Positions 25,785-49,147 of a DNA stretch of 64,000 bases are shown in pieces. The position numbers were made by a program, and so were the translations under genes. The notes beneath the pieces are model-generated. The model was not told where the DNA came from. It ran no database searches and was given only the letters and a program-made list of their open reading frames with translations. How positions within the stretch are numbered: the first letter of the stretch is position 1; every line of letters begins with the position of its first letter. This stretch comes from Eleginops maclovinus. Taxonomy: Eukaryota > Chordata > Actinopteri > Perciformes > Eleginopidae. The stretch lies in NCBI RefSeq assembly GCF_036324505.1, contig NC_086352.1:12224501-12288500 (forward strand), read 5' to 3'.

Positions 25785-28079
25785 AGATTTCACCTGTGAG
25801 CGAATGTTTATGATAGCATCAGCCACTGATCTCTAAGTTGCTCAATTAAAGTTAGTGAAGAGCCTTAACAGGGCAAAGAGAGGAGAGGAGGAGGAAGATC
25901 AAAGGGAATACAGAGAAAATCCTGGCAGGAGAAAGGGAGAGAGAGGAAGAGGAAGTGTGAGAGAGTGCACAGAGAGACAGGGTGTGAGAGAAAAAAAAGG
26001 CTGAGGGTGAGGAAGACAGTGAAAGAGATGGATAGTACAGGAAGACAGACGTACTGCTTACTAAAAAATAAATAAAAGGGATGCGCAGCAAGCACTGACA
26101 AAAAATGACAACCTGAAATTCCGGTATCTGTTGTAATTAATTCACTATCTATTAATGTTTACTGTAAAACACCTGGAAACGTACGAGAGAAGGGAAAGAG
26201 AAAAAGAGAAAGGGCAGCTCAGGGGGCTAAGTTCATACATTAATGAATCATATATGGATAAAAATAAATACGTGGCCTTGTTGGACGGTTCTCCTACACA
26301 ATACTGTAAATTAAAGCACCACTATGTGACTTTTGCAACACTAAAGGACACATTCATCTTCTCACAAATTAAACACTGAATTTATAGGCAATAAAACACT
26401 GTGTGTGCTTCAGCCTAAATAGGTTCTGGATCAGCAGTGTACAGTGGATAGTACAGGCTACTGTTTGCAAACTTTAGATATATATTACTTTGACTGAAAA
26501 TAACAAGTTTCTCATTTCTACTTTTGATATACATTACATATTTTGCAATCAACATGATCCCATAAATACCAAAAGTGATGTTATTCAGCAAACACGACAT
26601 AATCTCTCTTTAAGAAAATGAGCAGTAGGCCAGCCAGAAAAAGGGAGACAAACAGGCATTCATAGTGGCAAGAGAAAGGCTGTCAAACACAGTTATTAAT
26701 GAGACATTTGTGAGAGAAGAGTCATTTGAAATATAATAATTCAAATGAAAAGCATTTTTTCATAATGTTCTTAACACTAAAGGCAATGCCAGAACATTTC
26801 TGGGAGCAGTGCCAGGTGGGGGTGAGCTACAAATCTGGGGAATGTGTCTGGGGGAAGATGGGATGTGGATACTGTCCTGTAAAAGGATCACAGTGTACAA
26901 GAAACGGCTGTGGCTCACTTCACTGCCACTGCTTATTCAAGTGTGCCCTCCAATGGAGGAAAACAGGTCGTGTTGACAAAACAGACTCCTCTGCATGAAG
27001 TGACACTTGGTTCCTTTTCCCCACTTGTGTTTGGGCTCAGCAGGAATTTTATTTCTCACTGTGACCCAATGTTCTCTGCCCACAGGTGCCAAAATAAGCT
27101 GAGTATATTTACAGTTTAACTGTGAAATTATAGTTTTTTCCTAACCAATAACTCTTGTTTAATATTGCTGAATTCTCAGTGGAGCAAACAGTGAGTAAGT
27201 CAAATATCAAGGATGACAGATAAACCCAGAGCTAGCACAAGCAATATCATATCCAAACTTTTGCAGGTTCAATACTTTACTGAGGACTTGAATCATTTCT
27301 GATAATTCAAAAACAATCAGAACACTGCAGACTTCATTTATAACATACGTTCATCAGTGACACATTATAAAGCAGTTTTTCGAAAGGTCGCTGAATGATT
27401 GCGTAGTTCTTTTCAAAATGCTAATGCAGTAACTGATTGGAAAAGTGCAGTAATGTGATGATAATAAGATGTAGATGAGGGCTCATCAGAGCCGTCTATC
27501 CATTGACAAGATTTGAGTGTACTGTAAGTACATGCAAGGCTGCATGCATATGCGCAGACAGTGTGTGTCTAATGTAGTGCACATTCACTTTCATCAGAAT
27601 ATTTTGCATATTAGTGTTCAATCAATTCCCCATGGCACTAATGCAAAGTTTGATTAGGACCAGTTATAATTTATTATAAACAGGAATCAATTGAACTTGA
27701 TTATATCAGAGCCAGCATACATGACCAGTTCATCTCATTTTAGGAAAGTTTTGAAATAAATGTATACAGTCTGAAAAAAGGTATATGTGCACCTGTTTAA
27801 ATTGTGTGCGTTCAGAATATGCTGCATGTTATCATCTTCTGTTGTCTTTTATCTGCCTGAAAAGATTTGCACATGAACAAATTGATTCTAACTTTAAAAA
27901 CCTTTGAAAATTCTGCTTATCTGGTATTTTAATGCAACAGACTTTTTGCTCCTGAACTCTGCTACCGGCGGGATGAGTCAAGATCTATAAATGCATAATG
28001 ACAGAGAAAGAGCCTTGTGCTTCCATTTGTGGGAAATAACCAAAAAAGTATTTTTTAACATTTTTGGAGGCAGACTTTG

Positions 28080-28470
28080 AGTAAGAATTTGAGGTCCAGT
28101 ACGGCCAGAATTGGATGTCATTGTGGTTCTTTTTAGACTGGTGTAAGGCCGACCACCTTCACTTTAATGCAAGTAAGACAGAGAGATGGTGATAGACTTC
28201 CTTAAGACATAAAGGACAGAAAAAGATTCAATAGACTGCTTAAGAGGGCTAGTTCCATCTTCAACTTCTTCCTAGATTGCATAGGTGGGTGGGATGTCGA
28301 TGTAAGCCAAGCTGACGTCAATCATGGACGAAACTTCTCACCCACTGTCTGAGACTGTGGGGGCCTTAAGCAGCTCCTTCAGCAACAGACAGTGTGAGAA
28401 GAGCGCTACTGCCAGTCACTTAATATGACACTTATTGTGTATGTCAGCATCACTCACCACTTAAAGCATC
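28080..28470 (+). mobile_element. Degenerate L2-type LINE fragment (C-terminal reverse transcriptase)
   Basis: The plus strand reads LDWCKADHLHFNASKT, then after a one-base shift EMVIDFLKT. This is the DWCxxNHLxxNxSKTxEMVVDFRR block of L2-like fish LINEs. Further on, 'tcacccactgtctgag...agcagctccttcagcaacagac...gagaagagcgctac' matches the usual C-terminal layout (HPL...SSFSxR...RxERY). The copy has frameshifts and a deletion between the two blocks, so it is an old relic. Borders are approximate. Confidence 0.6.
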
Positions 28471-31133
28471 ACATACCGTTCTCTGAAACTTCCTGCGTGT
28501 ATCATTTATAGTTATTTATAGAACAAAGAACCTGTGTTTCAATAGAGGGTGCACTTTTTATGTGCTTTATCTTTCATGGAAATTGGCTATCTGGATATGT
28601 TTTTTTTTATTGTTTATGCAACAAGGAAATGTCCCCTGTGTTGGATAAAAAAAAAAAAGAAGATTAATATTTTCGATCAAATAATATTATGATTATCTTA
28701 TAAAATCCAACAGATTTTTTTTAAAGATTCAATCAGTCATTTGAAAACAGCGTGAGATGAAATTATTCCATATTTCATAAAAGGTCCAAACAATGAATGA
28801 ATAATGATTTCCTTTTTTCCCCTTTCATTTTTGTACAGTGTGTCGTCTGATGACACTTCTTCACTCACAGATTTTGAATGCTTGAAATTATTTGTAATAT
28901 ATATTACTACATATCAAAATAGATGTGTGTATTCTTTCTGACATTGCCTAACTATTTATACACATTCCATACGCATCTGATTAATTAAGCAGTATTTTAT
29001 TCATGAAATCGGACTGAGCAGTAAAGTGCTTCCTCTGCCCGACCCCACACAATCAGCAGCTGGATGAATGATGCCTCATACTGTCAGGCACACTGAGTCA
29101 TTCATGAAAATTCACCCACATATCCCACACAGACACTATTCACACTTCCCTGTGATCTAGTGAGTTTATTATAGATATGTGAACGTGAATAACAACAACT
29201 ACAAAAAACTTACTTGACTAATTCTCATTTTGATAAATGATTGGAGAATTATCTTTCATCATTTTAGGCTTTTTTCCCCCTGTAAATTCTGAGTGCTTTG
29301 AAGTTTTCTTCTGTGTCCACAATTAAAACTGGTTTCATTGATCCTGGGACACAGTGCCCGTTAAAGAGTGATGAAACACTATGAAAACCTGGTCTCTGTT
29401 TAGTGCAACATTTCAAAAAAGCAAAAAGATGATAGCAGGATGACTTAATAATAAAGTTAGCCAAGGCATTTATGCTGCAGCTACTTTATATAAGCAAAAT
29501 CACAACTATACCTTTGAGCTGGCCTGTTTCCAAGACAGTCCTACAGCTTGTAAACAAAAAAATGCTCAGTGTTTTTGTGACCGGTGGACTTGATTCTGCA
29601 TTCTTCACAATGCATGTCTAAAAGGAGCCAAATGCAACAGGCCAGGCAACACAACCAACATGCTGATTCTCTAAACAGTTCCAACCTAATTTGGCAGAGG
29701 ATGCTGCGCAGAGTCCATGCAAATGTTCTCTCATTTAGCACAGCCGATGTGGATTTAGCACACGATGTGGATTAAGTGGCACCCAATGTAGAAAATCTTC
29801 ACTTTTACACCACTGGATTTCACATGAAAGATTTACTTTGTATGGAAAGACCGTGTGCCACTAGAGGGCAACAAAGACCAAATGCAGCTTTGGCCTGTTT
29901 ACTTTATGAAGCCACTCATACTATACAGCAGTATGTCAGAAAAAGATTGAGAACGACCCAAAACAAAGTCAACTGCCATATTCTGAAAATACCATTATGT
30001 CATGTATGACATTTGTGTGCAAGTTATTTTTTATATTCTTACTAGCAATTTACTCTTTATGACAAAGTAGTTTGTCCCAATTGTAACCAAACCGCTAAAC
30101 ATTACAGTAAAATTCTCTGACAGTCCAGCTGCAGTACATGCTAAAAAAAATCAAATGTGTGATTTTCAACACAAACTGCAATGTATGGCCATGACATGTC
30201 ATCTTTACTTAGATGTCCTCATGCCGTCCTAGGTATAGTGTTCACATATTATGACAGTAAAGACTGTAGTGCTCCCCTTCTTCACCCTTTGAATACTATT
30301 ACTCACAATGAGATCAAAGTAATATTACATATTATTGGAAATATTAAATATTCATGCATTATGCATTATATATTGCTAATATATCATAATGAAAGCACAG
30401 ACACGCCATGCCTTTGCTCTTCTGTTTAACAATGCTGTACTGACCTCTGGTGGACAATTGAGACCTTGTTCATCACAAATCATATTCTTCTTACACATAA
30501 CTGTGGCCATAAAACTAATGACCCAGTTGTTCCCTTAACAAAAGGTAGGAAATCTCTAATATAGCTCACAAATCCATGAAATGAAGGTGATTGCAGTCTA
30601 TATGATGATGTTCAATACTTAATGCTTTAGGCTTTAGTTTTTAGGTTCACGGTTTGTTGTGCCTATAGTCAAAAGCATATACCTCAGCATATTCCTTAAC
30701 AAAACATAACTAGTATCCATACTTTGTGAGTTTACACGTGACAGAGTGCATACAGCTTCTCAGAGCACACTGTGCTGAAGTTAGTAAAACACAGTAGGTA
30801 TATTCGCTTGACTACATGTCCAGTTTATGCAACATTAATACATTTAATAAACAACGGCTAGCACAATGCATCCAGTGTATCCCAGTGTGAAAGATAAAAG
30901 TGAGAGAGTTTTTAAACCATATTTGTGTTTCAGTTTACAACCACAGGAGCTATATAAATAAAAAAGATGTCCGTCGGAGTAGTCACGTTGTATTCTGCAT
31001 CCTTTTATGTGCAGATCATGCATATCTAAATCCTCCAGTAGTTCTGAATGAAGTGATCTTTGGTAATTAAATTCCACATCACCTGAACATGAAGAAATGT
31101 TCTACACACTTACTAAAGGATTGATGCTGGTTA

Positions 31134-31143
31134 TTTATTTATT
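31134..31143 (-). terminator. Candidate slc7a9 polyadenylation signal
   Basis: Two overlapping AATAAA hexamers on the minus strand, about 415 bases downstream of the slc7a9 stop codon. This is the first strong signal after the stop. The cleavage site itself cannot be seen. Confidence 0.4.
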
Positions 31144-31556
31144 TTTAAAAAGACTTTGTCAGTGATTTATTTGATTATGTGTGGAGGGTCATCATAAGAA
31201 CATGGTCAAATTCTACAACTCACAAACTCCTCCACACTTTTTATTTCAAATATCTTATACATCTAAATTATATGTGTATGTATTCCTAAAGGACAATCTT
31301 TAGAAAAGTAAATCCTCTTCATTTGTCCCTGAAATGAAATGACTCATGATTTCCTGTAACACCTGTAAGCTGGTTCATGGACAACCCACATCTCCTGTTA
31401 CTTTTGTACAACCGAGGTCAGCTATGATTTTTTAACTGTGATCCACTCTGGTCACAAAGTGCGTAGCTGCTTTAAAAACTAAACAAAAAAAACCCAGCCC
31501 CAACATGTTTCATGACAAACAGCAGAAGTTGAGCTCGTTGTAAATTCTGTCTCTTC

Positions 31557-41592
<10,036 letters not shown>

Positions 41593-42050
41593 TTCAGTTT
41601 GCTGGTGCGTAGGAAAATGTAGATACATGAACACATTTACTACAACTTTTACAACACAGGTTGAAAACACTGTGCTGCTACCAGCAGTACAATATGCTCT
41701 CATCTAGTTAAACAATGACGTTTACACAAGTAATAAAAAATCTGCCTAAATCCAAATCTATTTACATTGTTAATCCTGTAATATTTCTCAATGTATCCTG
41801 TAAAAAGCCATTATCCAGATTTTGATTTTCCACAGCATTTCTTAACATTTCTAGATTACGACTGGCACAGCGGGTTCAAACCATAAATTTAGCCACACCA
41901 AGTCATATCGTTCTGTATTATAAAGCCTCTGAAAAGCAGCTTAGACTACCATAAATTCCAAGAAGTCATGCACCTTGTACAAACCGTTGTTCGATTGAGA
42001 TATCAACTGTTAGTCAAATCACTGCAAAGCTTATTCAAAGTTTCATGAGT

Positions 42051-42330
<280 letters not shown>

Positions 42331-44436
42331 GGTACACTTACATAATGACTCTGAAGAAAACCACTTCAGTGATGCAACATGAACCTTGATTGTTTCAAGC
42401 CCAGGTACAGTACTGTAAACCCACAACAGATACAGGGCTAAGTCTAATGAAGGAGAGCAGGAATGTAAATGCAAATGAAAACCTGGGTTTCCCTGTGACT
42501 GAACACACTCCTCCAGTGGGAGGTTCCCAGATCTGATTGGACATCATGGACAGTCCTGGATTGAAGGGAGGTGGGTAAAGTCAGGGAAGCAGATTTGGAC
42601 AGGACAGTTTCAATTTTCAACAGAAATCTCTAAAACCCTTCCTGCTCTGAGCTTTTTCTCACATGACCTTCTTCACAATGCTTCTTTGATAAGACACCGG
42701 AATGAAATCTGAAACCGGTGCATGTGTGTGTGTGTGTTTGTTACATTACATTCCCTTTCTACTCTGCCTTTCATTCTTAAAAGTATCTCTCTGTCAGACA
42801 ACTTGCATGTTCTCCTTTCTGTTTGTTTCCTTAGCAAACCTTTTTAATTAGTGTAGTATCATAAAAGGTGTCTCCTTGAGCATGACTTCTGTTTAAAGGC
42901 AGCTTTCTCCTTTGTTCACACAAGCATCCCCCTGCAAGTGCATGTGATTGAGATCAAGGTTTTTGTTCAGACGGTTTTACCCCTCAAAATCAGAAGGGTT
43001 TGAGCTGTTTTTTTCTTCCAGTATTCAATTGTTTTGTTTAGGCTCTCAACAAGGACATCCACAACAAAATGATACAGGACATGATATTTGGGTTTGCCCT
43101 GTTTAATCTGCTATTTATTGTATCACTGACCTCCTGTAGTGGCTGCAGTTTTTGCTGAAATACAAAGGACATGTTTTTAAGAAGCATGTGAGAGAAAATG
43201 AACAGTTGCTGCAGACAGACAGCCGCACCTGCTCACGGTAATTCTCTAACACGTTGGTATTCGCTGATCTGCAAATCAGGGGGTCAGCAGGTCTATGCTA
43301 CCCTCTGCAGTCAACATGTCGAAATACCCTTGGTTAAGATACTTAACCCCAATTTGTTCCTGTAGGAATTGAGTGTATGTAAGTGACTTTTGTGTCAGCC
43401 ACAAATCATGTAATGCAAAAACAAGTTTCAGACATGTTCACTGCAGCTAATGATGAGTGCATTCACTTCAACCATTCAGGCTTTAGAGCCTTTCATAATC
43501 TAGGCTGGGGAGCAAGGGTGACTGGATATCAGCATCAGCATCAGAAATACTTTATTCATCCCAAACTGGGACATTATTTTGTTGCAGCAGCAAATTACAA
43601 CATTTTATATAAAATATAGTTTATTATTATTGTTCTTTTTTGAAAATGGAAACATGTGTAACGCTTATCAAAATGTATAAATTGCGATATAAAGTAGCTT
43701 ACCTGCGCAAGAGAAAAACGTTTGACCAGATAATAGGAAGATAACTCAATAGTTTATGGCATGTTTAACCATCTGATTTATCCAACATCTTTCGCAAAAC
43801 ATAACAATTCTGATATGTTGAGGAAACATAAATAAATGTATCAGTGGCATGAATATATAGAGAATGTCAGATAAGAATTAAACAATTAAGAAATAGATGC
43901 ATTAACTCAAAAAAAATAAAGGAACGTGTAAGTAAGTTTGTTCAAATGTGTGTTCAATACAAATGAATAGAGTGTAATTGAAAGGAAGAAATATTTCCTT
44001 GGCCTGGAGTAATTTGACGGAGAAATTGAATAGAAATAGTGTCTAAATGTTATTTTTTAAACTTTGATTGTGAGAAAATACAGGCATCATATCGTGTCAG
44101 GACACTTTTAGGACATGTCATGTTTTGAACTGTTGGTGGCAGCAGTGCTCCCCGAAACGTCTTGCGAAGGAGGAGAAGAAGAAGAGTGTCCGTCGAGGCT
44201 TCCGTCATCAGAAGTATGTGCGTCTTCTTGAAAACAGGTTGGAAAAACGACATATTATAGTACTTTTATTCACTCGTATATAGAGTACTATACAGTCTAT
44301 GCGATAGAAAAGCTTGGGACAGCTGGGCTCGTGTACTTTCTGGAACACGTCACTTCAAACATTTCGTCTGAGGAAAAAGATTCAACCTTTAAAAGCGTTT
44401 AGTAAAAAACCAAGAAACACACTTGTTTTTTTTAGT
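42331..44436. promoter_or_regulatory. Intergenic region between divergent slc7a9 and nudt19
   Basis: About 2.1 kb (2.8 kb counting from both start codons) separates the two head-to-head genes. The part close to nudt19 (about 44110-44240) is richer in CpG and contains 'gctccccgaaacgtcttgcg', a plausible TATA-less nudt19 promoter. On the slc7a9 side a non-coding first exon could exist, but I cannot prove one. A LINE tail fragment lies at 43520-43610. Confidence 0.4.
43520..43610 (-). mobile_element. LINE 3' tail fragment
   Basis: The minus strand reads 'cccagtttgggatgaataaagtatttctgatgctgatgctg' in pieces: the 'gggatgaataaagta' motif followed by a (TTCTGA/TGCTGA)n tail, usual for fish Rex1/L2-like LINE ends. 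No coding part is present. Confidence 0.5.
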
Positions 44437-46492
44437 ATGAATACTACTTTAAAGCACTGGAAGGAGGCAGCCACGCTGATTTTTGCCGCCGGACACAGGC
44501 TCGGTGCGAACACTTTAGCCTCAAGGACACCGCGGACAGCCGCTGCAGTTTCCCCGCAGGGTAGCAGCTGCTTGCCGCATAAGTCCCGCTTTGATTACGA
44601 CGTTTTGCTGCTGAAACGAAGCGGTAAAAGTGGATTCATGCCAAATGCGTATGTGTTTCCCGGTGGCAAGGTGCACTCCTCGGACTTTTCGAGTGAATGG
44701 CTGGATATTTTTAAGTCTTTCAGTAACTTTTCAAATTTTGGTTTGGGAAAAGTCACCCAGCCGCTGGAGACTAGACCTCCGATGTTTGCCACTGACAGAC
44801 AGAAACTGGGCTCTCCTATCCCGGGTGAGGTCGCCTTCAGGATCTGCGCATTGAGGGAGACGTTTGAGGAGTCCGGTGTGCTCCTGGTTGTGCCAAAACT
44901 GGAGGAGAACGGTTTGTTGAAAAGCATAGAGGACAAGGGTGACACTGCTCAAGGACAGCATTACAAAGTAAACGATCTGTGCGGCACTGAACTAACAAAG
45001 TGGAGGGCTTTGGTAAACCAGAATCCCTCCAACTTCATCCGGATGTGCAGAGAGTTGGAGGTTTTGCCCAACATCTGGGCTTTACACGAGTGGTGCAACT
45101 GGCTGACTCCCACGGGCCGTTACGGAGTGACGAGGTTTGACACTATCTTCTTCATCTGCTGCCTACAGGAGATCCCCCACACACTGCAAGATGAGAGAGA
45201 AATAGAGCACTTTCAGGTGAAACACAAATCAAGTAAATACATGTTGACCAAAGTATGTTAAAGAGGAGAACATACATTTAGTTAAGAAAAATAATCAGTG
45301 CTGCAACAAAACATTTATAAATCAATAAACAGACAAGTTATAAGTTCTGGTGTAGGTTTTAGGTTGTTAGGCTTTGGATGTAGGTTGATCTATGTCAGCC
45401 AATGAGTAGGAAGACGTTTCATAATAGACATTTCAAAGCAGGTTTAAGGTCATTTAGAAACAGTATCTCTCTTTTTTTATATAGTTTATCCACCATAGTA
45501 AAACAAATGTATATTTTTGGTCGGGCCTTCACTGAATTTCTTTGCTTTGGGACGGGCATATTGCTCTGTTTTCCAACATTCTTTTACAATGAAAACAGAA
45601 AAACAAGAAGGTACATTCATTACTTGACTTACTGTTGATTGTAGTTTGTGTCAGATACAATACACCCCTGCACAGTTGCTAAACTCTTCCTCTCTGTGTT
45701 ACAGTGGTCCACACCCTCGGAGGTCCTGCAAAGCTACTATGCTGGGGAGTTGTGGATCGCCCCTCCACAGTTATATGAGCTCAGCCGCATGTGTCGCCTA
45801 CCTTTGCTGGAAGACCTCCACAACTTCTCCAGCAAGCGTGCCAAAGAAGGCTGCGAACAGTGGCTGCCTGTTATATCCTTAAAAGATAAACAATTGTTAT
45901 CACTGCTGCCAGGTATCATATATCAAAGTCCACTTTATTTTCAAAGTTTCCACATCTGTTATACATACAGACAATTGAAATACTGTGTCTGGCGGTCCCA
46001 CAAAGGGGGGGTAACCCACATCCTAACATGCTCATTCGATGTTTCTTTTAGTAAAACAAAAAATATATATATATATTTGTGCATGTTGTTAGGCCTTATA
46101 TGACAACTCTGCGCCACTATTGTACTAAAACGAATTAAAAGAACACACCATTGAGACATAATAGTCATTTCATAACAAAAAATCAAAGTCTGTTGTTGAA
46201 TTTAAATGATTCTGATGTTGTTTTTACTTAATAGTTGCCAACAAATCCTCTCTTTTGCTATCCACTCTTTCCAGGAGACAAGAACTACCCTCTGGACACT
46301 TCAGGAGAGGCGGAGGTGGGTACGAGCACAACCCCTCAGGTGGAAGATGCTCAGGATGACTCTGCGTTGCACCGCCTTGTGAGCGCAGATCAGAACACTA
46401 TAAATATACAGATCACCATCACACCCAAGTACAATCACCTTCTTCCTGTTGTAGAGAAAACTTTCGCACATGACTTAAAAAGTCAGTGTTGA
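44437..46492 (+). CDS. nudt19: Nucleoside diphosphate-linked moiety X motif 19, NUDT19 (three coding exons)
   Basis: Coding exons: 44437-45216, 45705-45912 and 46275-46492, with GT-AG introns and matching phases (1206 nt, 401 residues; human 375). The first in-frame ATG gives MNTTLKHWKEAATLIFAAGH, aligning with the family start RWRRAASIVLAAGW. NUDT19 hydrolyses CoA and CoA esters to 3',5'-ADP and (acyl-)phosphopantetheine in peroxisomes, mainly in kidney in mammals. Seen: strand motif FMPNAYVFPGGKV (68-80), the split Nudix box ending RETFEESGVLL (140-150) with E141, E144 and E145 as metal ligands, the family signature PNIWALHEWCNWLTP (211-225), and exon 2 motif ELWIAPPQLYELSRM. The human/mouse C-terminus is a SHL-like peroxisomal signal; here the last residues are KSQC, which is not a canonical PTS1. 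No frameshift or stop was seen. Confidence 0.96.
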
Positions 46493-47700
46493 ACGAGCCG
46501 CACAACTGCTGTGAAAATGCAATGAAGCAAGACAAATTTATTGCAGGTGATGAAATCAGATGGCCTTTTTGCAAACCGACATTTTGACTTGATTAACAAT
46601 GTTTTATTCTTTGACTTCCCAGTGGCATTTTGGTTCCATTTCACACCTGTTTGATCAATACATATTAATGGTAGAGGAAACCTAAATCTCTGGATGAAAC
46701 AAGCTTACTAAGAATCAGTAAGCCTATTAGCTCGGTTTGGTCACTAACATCACTATACCGATCTGCTGACAATTGACAATTTCTGACACACAGTCAATAA
46801 GCTGGATCTCCATGCCCTCAAAGGTCAGCCCTGTCTAGACCGCCTGCTGTTGGTCATTGGAGAAATTTAGCTTGACAATATTTGTGAAAGTTGAACTTTT
46901 CACAGAGACTATTTCCATCGATTCTCTCCACTCCACGTGAGGGTCCTCTCACTGCAGCGATGCTACTGAGGTCAGTTTTGCAGGGTTGCTTACAGGGAGG
47001 CAAAACTAATACAGTGATTTTTTGTTATTTTTGTCTTCCAAGTTTTTGAAATCTATCAAAGTTTAACTGAAGCAGTGTTCCCCATTTGTTTTGTGGGTTG
47101 TTGTGCATATGGTGTTTTTGTTTGATGAAACGTATTACATTGTGGATAAATTGCACATATACAAATTTGGACTCTGTACTCTCTTGACAGTTTTTTTTTG
47201 CCTGAGCTCATGTCCTCTTTACATTAATTCTGCAGCAGTAAAATTACATGCATTCTAGGGGGAGAATTTAAAGCTGAATTTCTTGTTTTTACTACTGAGA
47301 CCTTGCCAAATGACTTCAGTAGGAAATTAATATTGTGTCCTTATTAGTGTCGATTAGTTTCTAATTAGTATTAGAGTTGCTTTTTCTTGTTTGTACAAAA
47401 TGTTGTACCAGTCTTTGCCATCTTACTTGTTTTTTGTTGTTGTTTTTAACACATTTGTGATTGACAAAGTGTTTGCAAATGGACTTATTGTACAAAAGCT
47501 TTGCTCAGACACTGGTTTAAATGTGCAGCACACATGCCACCTGCAGGCCACTTTAAGTGTTGGCAAATTTTGTTTGAATGTGAAATGCGGTATTTCATTC
47601 AATCATTGACACTCAAAGAGTTTAAGCACCTTGAAACACACACACTCTTTCTCACTCGTTGCGAAAATGTGATCTATGAATTTTCAAATTAAGATCTCTC
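46493..47700. other. Downstream of nudt19, probable 3' UTR and intergenic DNA
   Basis: AT-rich DNA with no recognisable coding exon. I found no AATAAA on the plus strand close after the nudt19 stop, so the polyadenylation site is undetermined. Confidence 0.4.
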
Positions 47701-47736
47701 AGTAGGTTGACCAGTGAAAGAACAGTGTGCGTGAAG

Positions 47737-47843
47737 ATGGCCATCATGAGAGGAAACACTTGGGAGACACAGCCCTACATGTTTGATCCGGATGAGGAGT
47801 CTGTTGTGCACCATTATCTGAACCAAGCAGATGAATTTATAAG
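47737..47843 (+). CDS. Lone coding-type exon, possibly of a P2RX7-C-terminal-domain-like protein
   Basis: A reading frame of 35 complete codons begins MAIMRGNTWETQPYMFDPDE, continues ESVVHHYLNQADEFI, and ends at a good donor site (AG|gtaaat, phase 2). A possible acceptor, 'tctctcag', lies about 38 bases upstream. The 'QPYMFDPDEE' stretch resembles the start of fish proteins with the zinc-binding C-terminal domain of P2X7 (often QPYxFEP), which are numerous and partly repeat-associated. I found no further exon in the following 5 kb, so this may be a pseudo-exon, an orphan duplicate or a wrongly called piece. Not a known part of nudt19. Confidence 0.28.
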
Positions 47844-48142
47844 GTAAATGTAGTTTGGATCTTCATTTTTTTTGGTAGCCTGTGAGTCACTGTGGCTGAC
47901 AGGGTTAGGGGTTGTGCTCAAATACAGCAGAAGAAAGAACTTTTTTTACTATTCTGCCTTGTTAGGCTTTTTAGCCTGTATTTGCACATTGAACAGTGAT
48001 TGGCTCTCCATAGTTTTACGTTCCCAATCGAGCTTGCCTGTGCTAGGTTTAAATCTCAGACTTTTGGTTTGTGAAAAGAAATGTCAGTAGAGGAACCACT
48101 AGTAACAAACTTTGCAAAGCTACTAGTCGGTGTAGTCCAGGG

Positions 48143-49139
48143 CAGAGATACTAAGAGTTGCGACACTCTTTGTATACCAAACAAACGCTGCGCTGTCATG
48201 TTATCTATGGGAAGGACAGCAGCGATTGCGTTATAATGGTAAATATGAAAGAAAACACACCTAAGCAGTTTTTCAGCTGTTATTGCATTATTGCATATTT
48301 GTTAATGTCAGTTTTGCATTTGGAGCTGCAGGGTGACGACGGAGCTGTGTATTAGATTAGTTTTACATTTTTTGGGGGAAAAGCTTAGTGTTCATGTTAG
48401 AATGGGTCGTACTACTGGCTTTAGAAGTTACTTAACTTTTCCTTTCCATATCATTCATCTGATGATAGACATCTCATGTTTCTTATCTTAATGTTACTGG
48501 GCTGTTTTATTGATTCGTGATTTTGCTTATGAATTCCGATTCAACCATTAGCCTACCGTCGTGGTAGCGCTAAGAGGTTTGCCGTGGTCCGTTCAGCATT
48601 CGATTATATCATACACAAAGCCAACTCACGATGGCTGACACGGTCAGGTTCAGCAGATAAAGCAAAGCCAAAACCCAAAATAAATTAACCCCCACCCCCC
48701 CCAGATAATCTATCCAAATCCTGCTTGTTAGTTACCCAACATAATTAATATAAAAGTCACTAACGATTCATTACCGAACTCTTGCTTTCACAGCTGGCGA
48801 AGTGGCCGCTAGCTAACTAGCAGGCAATGCTTGCAAATTGGTTGTAACAACCAAGATAAATATAGATAATTACGGATTGCATATACAAATGAAGACCAGT
48901 ATACGCATCTTAAAGGGCCTGTGATACAATATAAACAGTTGCTAATTCAAAAGAGGTCAATATTTCAGCAACTTACCTCTGGAACTAATCGACGCGCCGC
49001 AATGTAAGCAAATGGGGTCCAACGCCCAAATGCCAACGTTTGGAACCATCTCGATGTTCATACCCCGGAAATACGCGCCGCCATTTTTTTTTTACAATGG
49101 AGGGAGGACGTCGCAGCTCTTAGTATCTTTATAGCTCTG
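48143..49139. mobile_element. hAT-like non-autonomous DNA transposon, 997 bp
   Basis: The element begins CAGAGATACTAAGAG and ends with the reverse complement of CAGAGCTATAAAGATACTAAG. The arms agree over AGATACTAAGAGYTGCGAC apart from an 8-bp insertion in the right arm. An 8-bp target duplication, GTCCAGGG, lies at 48135-48142 and 49140-49147. CAGRG ends and 8-bp duplications are hAT features. No transposase is present. On the minus strand the right arm carries a CpG-rich start region and a short frame (MNIEMVPNVGIWALDPICLH, then CGASISSR) that ends at a consensus donor 'gtaagt' near 48977. Confidence 0.75.
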
Positions 49140-49147
49140 GTCCAGGG

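Larger units (their letters stand above)
22040..31130. other. Gene-poor intergenic stretch between zfand3 and slc7a9
   Basis: About 9 kb without a supportable exon on either strand. It contains a short (CA)n tract at 25753-25782, a purine-rich/pyrimidine-rich segment at about 25860-26070 and an L2-like LINE fragment at 28080-28470. The remaining open frames are short, lack recognisable domains and are not bounded by convincing splice sites. Confidence 0.55.

Noticed and set aside
44314..44436. N-terminal extension of nudt19 upstream of the ATG at 44437
   Set aside because: The frame is open but has no ATG, and the family N-terminus aligns with the start at 44437; it is more likely 5' UTR.
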